DNA of 64,000 nt from NCBI RefSeq assembly GCF_001541315.1, contig NZ_LMVK01000023.1, positions 372,001 through 436,000 on the forward strand, read 5' to 3'. The position numbers were made by a program, and so were the translations under genes. The notes beneath the pieces are model-generated. The model ran no database searches. It worked only from the letters and a program-made list of their open reading frames with translations, and was not told where the DNA came from. Source of the DNA: Agrobacterium tumefaciens str. B6 (GTDB lineage: Bacteria > Pseudomonadota > Alphaproteobacteria > Rhizobiales > Rhizobiaceae). Shown here one piece after another: positions 59,690-64,000 of the stretch (position 1 is the first letter of the stretch; each line of letters starts with the position of its first letter).

Positions 59690-60118
59690 TCAGTTGACGT
59701 CATCAGGCAAGACCGGCAGCGGCGCGATCTCTATACCCTCATCCAGCAGGGCCTTGGCTTCCTGCGCAGAGGCATTGCCGATGATGCCGCGCTCATCCGC
59801 TTCGCCATAATGGATCTTGCGCGCCTCTTCGGGAAATTTATCGCCGACATCCTCGGCATTGGCGCGGATATTGGCGACAGCCTCGCGGATTTTCGCCATC
59901 GCCTCTTTCCTGGCCGTATCCATGGCGAGCGTCTGGCGTTCGTCTTTCTTGCGGGCGGTGGAGACCGAGGGCGCCATCAATAGCTTGGAGACCTGCACGG
60001 AATTGCAGACCGGGCAGGACAGGAAACCGCGCTGCAACTGATTGTCGAAATCGTCGCTACCGGCAAACCAGCCTTCAAACTCATGGCCCTTTTCACAGGC
60101 CAGCGCATAACGGATCAC
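59690..60118 (-). CDS. DUF1178-family zinc-ribbon-like protein
   Basis: A 142-residue protein. IRYALACEKGHEFEGWF and LSCPVCNSVQVSKLLMAPSVS contain CxxxH and CPVC, likely zinc ligands; GDKFPEEARKIHYGEADERGI is a conserved middle block. The function is not known. It overlaps the upstream nitrilase-like gene by four bases, forming a two-gene unit common in alphaproteobacteria. Confidence 0.88.
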   Translation of the reverse strand: MIRYALACEKGHEFEGWFAGSDDFDNQLQRGFLSCPVCNSVQVSKLLMAPSVSTARKKDERQTLAMDTARKEAMAKIREAVANIRANAEDVGDKFPEEARKIHYGEADERGIIGNASAQEAKALLDEGIEIAPLPVLPDDVN

Positions 60119-60975
60119 GCCGCTTCACCTCCGGCAGGTTTCAGGGGAATGACGGTGTCCAGTCCGAACTCGCGAGCATTGCGCAGATTGGGAATCTTGC
60201 CACGCGCAGCCGCGACCAGCGACGTGTCGATCTCGGCGATGATTATCTCTTCTCCAGCGCCGCCGGCAATGGCCAGAACCTTGCCCCAGGGATCGATGAT
60301 GATGGAATGGCCAAAGGTCTCGCGCCCGTCCTCATGCACGCCGGCCTGCGCGGCAGCAATGACAAAAGCGCCATTTTCAATGGCGCGGGCGCGCAGCAGG
60401 ATCTCCCAATGCGCCTCCCCCGTCTGCCGGGTGAAAGCCGCCGGAACCGTCAGAACCTCTGCACCGGCCAGTGCTTCAGCGCGAAAAAGCTGCGGAAAAC
60501 GGACGTCGTAACAAATCGCAAAGCCGAATTTCGCCAGCGGAAGTTCAGCGATACGCGCCACCTCGCCGGGTTGATAAGCAGCGCTTTCGCGCCAGCTTTC
60601 ACCATTGTCGAGATCGACATCGAACATATGGATCTTGTCATAGCTGCAGATGCGCGAACCATCCGGCGCGAAGAGAAAACCGCGATTGGCGATCTTGCCA
60701 TCCGGCCGGGCAATCGCGGTCGAGCCGACATGGACATGAATGCCGAGTTCGCGGGCGAGACGCGCGGCCGTCGCAACGATGATATCGCCATCGTCATCCT
60801 GCAATTGCGCACGCAACGCCTGCCTGTCCTTCTGGATGGCGCCCGTCATTTCCGGGGTCTGCACATAAACGGCGCCCTCGGCTGCAGCCGCCCGCACCAA
60901 CCGTTCCATATCGGCGGCGTTTTTTGCCGGGTCGACGCCGGAACGCATCTGAATGGCGGCAGCCTTGAAACTCAT
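60115..60975 (-). CDS. Carbon-nitrogen hydrolase (nitrilase superfamily)
   Basis: A 286-residue Nit-type amidase. The catalytic triad is visible as Glu in VQTPEMTGAI, Lys in CSYDKIHMFDVDL and Cys in FGFAICYDVRFPQLFR. The closest type is deaminated-glutathione amidase/omega-amidase-like (NIT1/2). The start 60975 (ATGAGTTTC) follows GGAGGATATG; an earlier ATG at 60978 is possible. It precedes the DUF1178 gene and follows grxC by 30 bases on the same strand. Confidence 0.92.
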   Translation of the reverse strand: MSFKAAAIQMRSGVDPAKNAADMERLVRAAAAEGAVYVQTPEMTGAIQKDRQALRAQLQDDDGDIIVATAARLARELGIHVHVGSTAIARPDGKIANRGFLFAPDGSRICSYDKIHMFDVDLDNGESWRESAAYQPGEVARIAELPLAKFGFAICYDVRFPQLFRAEALAGAEVLTVPAAFTRQTGEAHWEILLRARAIENGAFVIAAAQAGVHEDGRETFGHSIIIDPWGKVLAIAGGAGEEIIIAEIDTSLVAAARGKIPNLRNAREFGLDTVIPLKPAGGEAA

Positions 60976-61005
60976 CATATCCTCCATGCCCGCAAATCGG
61001 GCCGA

Positions 61006-61260
61006 TCAGGCGGCCAGCAGCACGTCCAGTTTGCCGGCGCGCTCCAGCGCGTGCAGATCATCACAACCGCCCACATGCTCGCCATTGATGAAGATTTGCG
61101 GGAACGTTGTACCACCTGATTTCTCGATCATTTCCTGCCGGTATTCGGGCGTCGTCGTAGCGTTATATTCGGCGTAATCCACGCCCTTGCTGTCCAGCAG
61201 CGCCTTGGCGCGCGCGCAATAACCACAAAAATCCCGCGTATAGATCGTTACCGGTGCCAT
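61006..61260 (-). CDS. grxC: Glutaredoxin 3
   Basis: An 84-residue thiol-disulfide oxidoreductase with the active site DFCGYCARA (Cys12, Cys15), a TFPQIFINGEHVGGCDDL glutathione-binding part, and a typical length. It uses glutathione to reduce disulfides. The family N-terminus (MAPVTIYTRDFC) sets the start at 61260; the frame opens at 61308. It lies between comF and the nitrilase-like gene on the same strand and is probably co-transcribed with both. Confidence 0.95.
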   Translation of the reverse strand: MAPVTIYTRDFCGYCARAKALLDSKGVDYAEYNATTTPEYRQEMIEKSGGTTFPQIFINGEHVGGCDDLHALERAGKLDVLLAA

Positions 61261-61320
61261 GTTTTCAAAGCCCTCGCAAACGTGCGGTAAAACGCACGAT
61301 AAAGTCATGTCATTCAGGTT

Positions 61321-62112
61321 TCATATAGGGCCGGAAATGGCCATTGCAAAGGTCAAAACCGTCACATCCACGGCACTGGCCTTGCGCAGGGCACGGCTTG
61401 CCGCACCCACCGTCGCACCTGTCGTATAGACATCATCCACCAGCACCACGCGCTTGCCATGGACATCGGTTTCCCGGCCGGGCGCGAGCGCGAAAGCGCC
61501 GCGCACATTGTCCTGTCGGGCAAGTGCCGAAAGCCCCCCCTGCCGCTCGGTCGGCTTCACGCGCAACAGCGTGCCGGCAAGCACGGGCTTGCCGGCGGCC
61601 TTGGCTAGATGCCGTGCCAGCTCGGCGGATTGATTGAAACGGCGGCGCAGGAAACGGTGACGATGCAACGGAACGGGCACGATGCAATCACAGTCACCCA
61701 CCGTTCCGTCACTTGCCCTCAGCATCCACAGCGCCATCAGTCGGGCGAGATCGGTCCGGTCCTGATATTTCAGCCGGTGCACGAGCTTGCGGGCGGTTCC
61801 CTCATGGCTTGCGACGGCACGCAGCCGGTCAAAGGGCGGCGGTTCGGCAATGGCCCGCGCGCTCACAAAACCGTCTCCGTGATCCCGCGCGAAGGGAATG
61901 CCCAGAACCTCGCAAAAGGGGCGATCGATAAAGCCCACATCCCGCCAGCAATCCGCGCATAAGGCGCCCTCGCCGCTGGTCATACGGGTGCAGCCCGCGC
62001 AGGTTGGCGGGTAGACCATACGGAAGAGCGCGCGCCACATGTCTCCCGCTGCCGCCGGCACGGTCGCGGACTTCGATAGCAACGCCGAAAACAGACTTTC
62101 ACCAGCACCCAT
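61321..62112 (-). CDS. comF: ComF-family phosphoribosyltransferase-like protein
   Basis: A 263-residue protein. PTCAGCTRM and ALCADCWRDVGF give the N-terminal Cys4 zinc motif, and VVLVDDVYTTGATVGAASRAL gives the phosphoribosyltransferase loop. ComF-type proteins are linked to DNA uptake (competence) or damage processing; the enzyme activity is undefined. It heads the grxC/nitrilase/DUF1178 group on the minus strand, divergent from the methyltransferase gene. Confidence 0.88.
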   Translation of the reverse strand: MGAGESLFSALLSKSATVPAAAGDMWRALFRMVYPPTCAGCTRMTSGEGALCADCWRDVGFIDRPFCEVLGIPFARDHGDGFVSARAIAEPPPFDRLRAVASHEGTARKLVHRLKYQDRTDLARLMALWMLRASDGTVGDCDCIVPVPLHRHRFLRRRFNQSAELARHLAKAAGKPVLAGTLLRVKPTERQGGLSALARQDNVRGAFALAPGRETDVHGKRVVLVDDVYTTGATVGAASRALRKASAVDVTVLTFAMAISGPI

Positions 62113-62255
62113 GAGGTTGACTTTACCGCTGAACGGGTGCCTTTGCGAGAGCGATAGTTCCGTCCCGTCACCGGGAGAACGATGCCCGCAGCGGCATGAC
62201 AGTAACGATACGGCCCGCCGATCCCGAAGGCGTTTGAGGCCGAGCAGGCAAGACG

Positions 62256-63137
62256 ATGGATATTCTCTTTGACCAGGCCCTGATCGAACAAAACCGTCAC
62301 CGGGCGTGGGCCAGACGCGATGACAAGGCCCTGTTTCTTCTCGATATGGCGGCCGAAGAGCTGGCCGACAGGCTCGCCATCGTCGAGCGCCAGTTCGAGA
62401 CCGCGATCGAACTTCATGGCGGAACCGGCGTCACCGCCCGACGCCTGGCGGAGACCGGCAAGGTCGATACCATTCGCCGTATCGAAACCGAGAGTTCTTT
62501 TGCGACGGATGCAAATATTCCCGAGGCCGCTTCCATGGAGCATCTGCCGCTTGAGGAGGCCTCCGCCAATCTCATCGTCTCACCACTTGCCCTGCATCTG
62601 ACCAACGACACCCCCGGTGCGCTGATCCAGATCCGGCGGGCATTAAAACCGGACGGCCTGTTTCTCGGCGCCATTCCCGGCAGCGGCACCCTGCAGGAAC
62701 TGCGCGATGTGCTGCTGACCGCAGAGGCCGAACTGACCGGGGGCGCAAGTCCGCGTGTCATTCCCTTCGCCGATGTGCGCGATGTCGGCGCGCTTTTGCA
62801 GCGCGCCGGGTTTGCGCTTCCCGTTACCGATGCGGAAAGCTACACGGTTCGTTACGATTCTATTTTTCCGCTGATGCGGGACCTGCGCGCCATGGGCATG
62901 GCCAACCCGCTGGCAAGCCGCAGCAGAAAACCGCTCAACCGCGCCTTTTTCCTGCGCGCAGCGGAGCTTTACGCCGAGCGCTATTCAGATCCTGACGGGC
63001 GGATAAGGGCGACATTTTCCATTATTTACGTATCAGGCTGGGCCCCGCACGAAAGCCAGCAGAAACCGCTAAAGCCCGGCTCCGCCAAGGTGCGGCTTGC
63101 CGATGCCTTGAAGACAACAGAGGTGAAGCTGTCCTGA
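62256..63137 (+). CDS. SAM-dependent methyltransferase (BioC/NDUFAF5-like)
   Basis: A 293-residue protein with a loose motif I (AIELHGGTGVTARRLAETG), a downstream EHLPLEEASANLIVSPLALHL acidic block and LKPDGLFLGAIPGSGTLQELR. In the family, such as human NDUFAF5, members modify or assemble complex I. RVIPFADVRDVGALLQRAGFALPV is shared. It faces comF across 143 bases. The exact substrate is not known. ATG 62256 is preferred. Confidence 0.85.
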   Translation: MDILFDQALIEQNRHRAWARRDDKALFLLDMAAEELADRLAIVERQFETAIELHGGTGVTARRLAETGKVDTIRRIETESSFATDANIPEAASMEHLPLEEASANLIVSPLALHLTNDTPGALIQIRRALKPDGLFLGAIPGSGTLQELRDVLLTAEAELTGGASPRVIPFADVRDVGALLQRAGFALPVTDAESYTVRYDSIFPLMRDLRAMGMANPLASRSRKPLNRAFFLRAAELYAERYSDPDGRIRATFSIIYVSGWAPHESQQKPLKPGSAKVRLADALKTTEVKLS

Positions 63138-63147
63138 GCGATCAGCC

Positions 63148-63324
63148 CTACAGGTTCGACTGGGCAAAAGTATCTACGATGAACTGAAACACGGCATTGA
63201 TATTGCTGCTGATGTTGCCTGCGCCAGCGATGAGGGCGGCGGAGAGCAGCCCCACGATCAAGCCGTATTCAACGGCTGTCGCACCGTCTTCGTTTTTGCA
63301 AAAATTGATAAAAAAATGCAGCAC
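63148..63324 (-). CDS. Flp/Fap-type pilin (solitary)
   Basis: A 58-residue precursor. NEDGATAVEYGLIVGLLSAAL has the type IVb prepilin cleavage pattern (G/ATAVE, with Glu at +5 after the cut) followed by a hydrophobic helix. Flp pilins build adhesive tad pili, but no tad/cpa secretion genes are in this window, so it relies on a distant locus. No ATG is in frame: GTG 63324 is used, GTG 63342 is an alternative. Confidence 0.8.
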   Translation of the reverse strand: MLHFFINFCKNEDGATAVEYGLIVGLLSAALIAGAGNISSNINAVFQFIVDTFAQSNL

Positions 63325-63435
63325 AGGATATTCCCCATCCACCGGTGCGTTCCGACAACCGGCATCTGCCCTGTTGAAATCAACACTATCCTAGGTCGGC
63401 GATGTGAGAAATCCGTTACCGTTGATGGTAAACGA

Positions 63436-63750
63436 TCAGCAACCGCTCTCGTTGCTGTAACCCGTGACCACGCAGGGCATCTCCGGCATCGGCTGGGTGA
63501 TGCTGCGACGAATGGAATAGGTCTTGCCGACATCGGTCTTCTTGATGGAGCCCGTGCTGATCATGTCGTAATTTTCGGGAAACTGCGCCACGCGCGTGGA
63601 AGATTTTCCGGCAAGCATGGGGGTGATGATCAGGGAAAGGGCGATAACCGCCGTGCCAAAAAGCAGCGCCACATTGAGCACGCCGGTGCGACGGGATTTG
63701 TTGGAATACAAATGACGACCTTCCACCGTCTTCCAGAAATCCTCGTTCAT
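63436..63750 (-). CDS. Small membrane protein, unknown function
   Basis: A 104-residue protein with one transmembrane segment (GVLNVALLFGTAVIALSLIITPML, about residues 23-46) and a C-terminal periplasmic-type tail with two Cys (PEMPCVVTGY, SNESGC). No family match comes to mind. ATG 63750 gives MNEDFWKTVEG; the frame opens at 63756. It is upstream of the Flp pilin on the same strand, 111 bases away, and may work with it, but this is only positional. Confidence 0.65.
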   Translation of the reverse strand: MNEDFWKTVEGRHLYSNKSRRTGVLNVALLFGTAVIALSLIITPMLAGKSSTRVAQFPENYDMISTGSIKKTDVGKTYSIRRSITQPMPEMPCVVTGYSNESGC

Positions 63751-63910
63751 GACCAACCTCGTCTCGCGCAGTTTACCGCTTCTTTAGCTTAACAATCTGC
63801 CAGAGGGTGCTGAACGATCTCTTAACACAGCCCCGTTTTGGTACGGCAAAGCGCTGGCAACAGGGCATTTTCACGAAGCTGTGACGGGATGACCTTACAA
63901 GGGCGGATAG

Positions 63911-63933
63911 ATCCTCGGGACAGGCCCGAGGAT
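63911..63933. repeat. Short palindromic repeat (arm-only form)
   Basis: ATCCTCGGGACAGGCCCGAGGATGACG has the stem ATCCTCGGG / CCCGAGGAT with a GACAGG-type loop. It closely matches the copy at 33131-33159 (same stem, different loop). It lies in the last 250 bases, where nothing else is seen. Confidence 0.6.
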
Positions 63934-64000
63934 GACGTCATATTGAGGCGAGACAGCCTCGCACTCGACAACTACGTTACTCGACAGGCTGATCTTTACC

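Overview
The window looks like a chromosomal segment from an alphaproteobacterium of the Agrobacterium/Rhizobium group, most likely the Agrobacterium tumefaciens complex. The evidence is uniformly GC-rich coding sequence, tightly packed operons, an L-rhamnose locus in the order described for Rhizobium leguminosarum (rhaI, rhaD, divergent rhaRSTPQUK), a bigR/blh sulfide operon, and a pruR-dcpA pair as described in A. tumefaciens. No tRNA, rRNA, insertion sequence, phage or CRISPR array was found. The content (catabolic operons, transporters, a few housekeeping genes) suits a secondary chromosome. That placement is inference.

1-10 kb: an LLM flavin monooxygenase cut by the window edge diverges from an operon of an enolase-superfamily enzyme, an SGNH esterase and a peptide-type ABC binding protein. 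The matching permeases and ATPases lie on the opposite strand and converge on it. A LysE exporter and a FadR-type GntR regulator follow. A shared 9-base motif upstream of three of these units suggests one regulon for an unidentified substrate. 10-18 kb: a GlxA-type regulator, a hydrolase/SDR/membrane-protein cluster, the blh-bigR-YeeE-YeeE sulfide-detoxification operon, and gpmI.

18-33 kb: branched-chain amino acid catabolism. The bkd operon (E1alpha, E1beta, E2, headed by a thiolase fused in frame to an acyl-CoA dehydrogenase) diverges from the Lrp-type bkdR. The leucine (liu) genes ivd, mccB, mccA, hmgL and a methylglutaconyl-CoA hydratase follow. Together they take leucine, isoleucine and valine keto acids to acetyl-CoA, acetoacetate and propionyl-CoA precursors. 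E3 is not in the window. panC-panB follows.

33-44 kb: a complete L-rhamnose system: isomerase, aldolase/dehydrogenase, DeoR-type repressor, ABC importer, mutarotase and kinase. The divergent rhaD/rhaR promoter region carries a 19-base inverted repeat overlapping both -35 boxes. 44-52 kb: a second chloroperoxidase-like hydrolase, an FkbM methyltransferase, the pterin-linked c-di-GMP pair pruR-dcpA, a semialdehyde dehydrogenase and an AlkD-like protein. 52-56 kb: a sulfate/thiosulfate ABC importer. 56-64 kb: 3-hydroxyisobutyryl-CoA hydrolase, small proteins, ubiG, a DUF1178/nitrilase/grxC/comF group, a SAM methyltransferase and a lone Flp pilin. Modular palindromic elements of about 115 bp, with shorter relatives, are scattered between genes.
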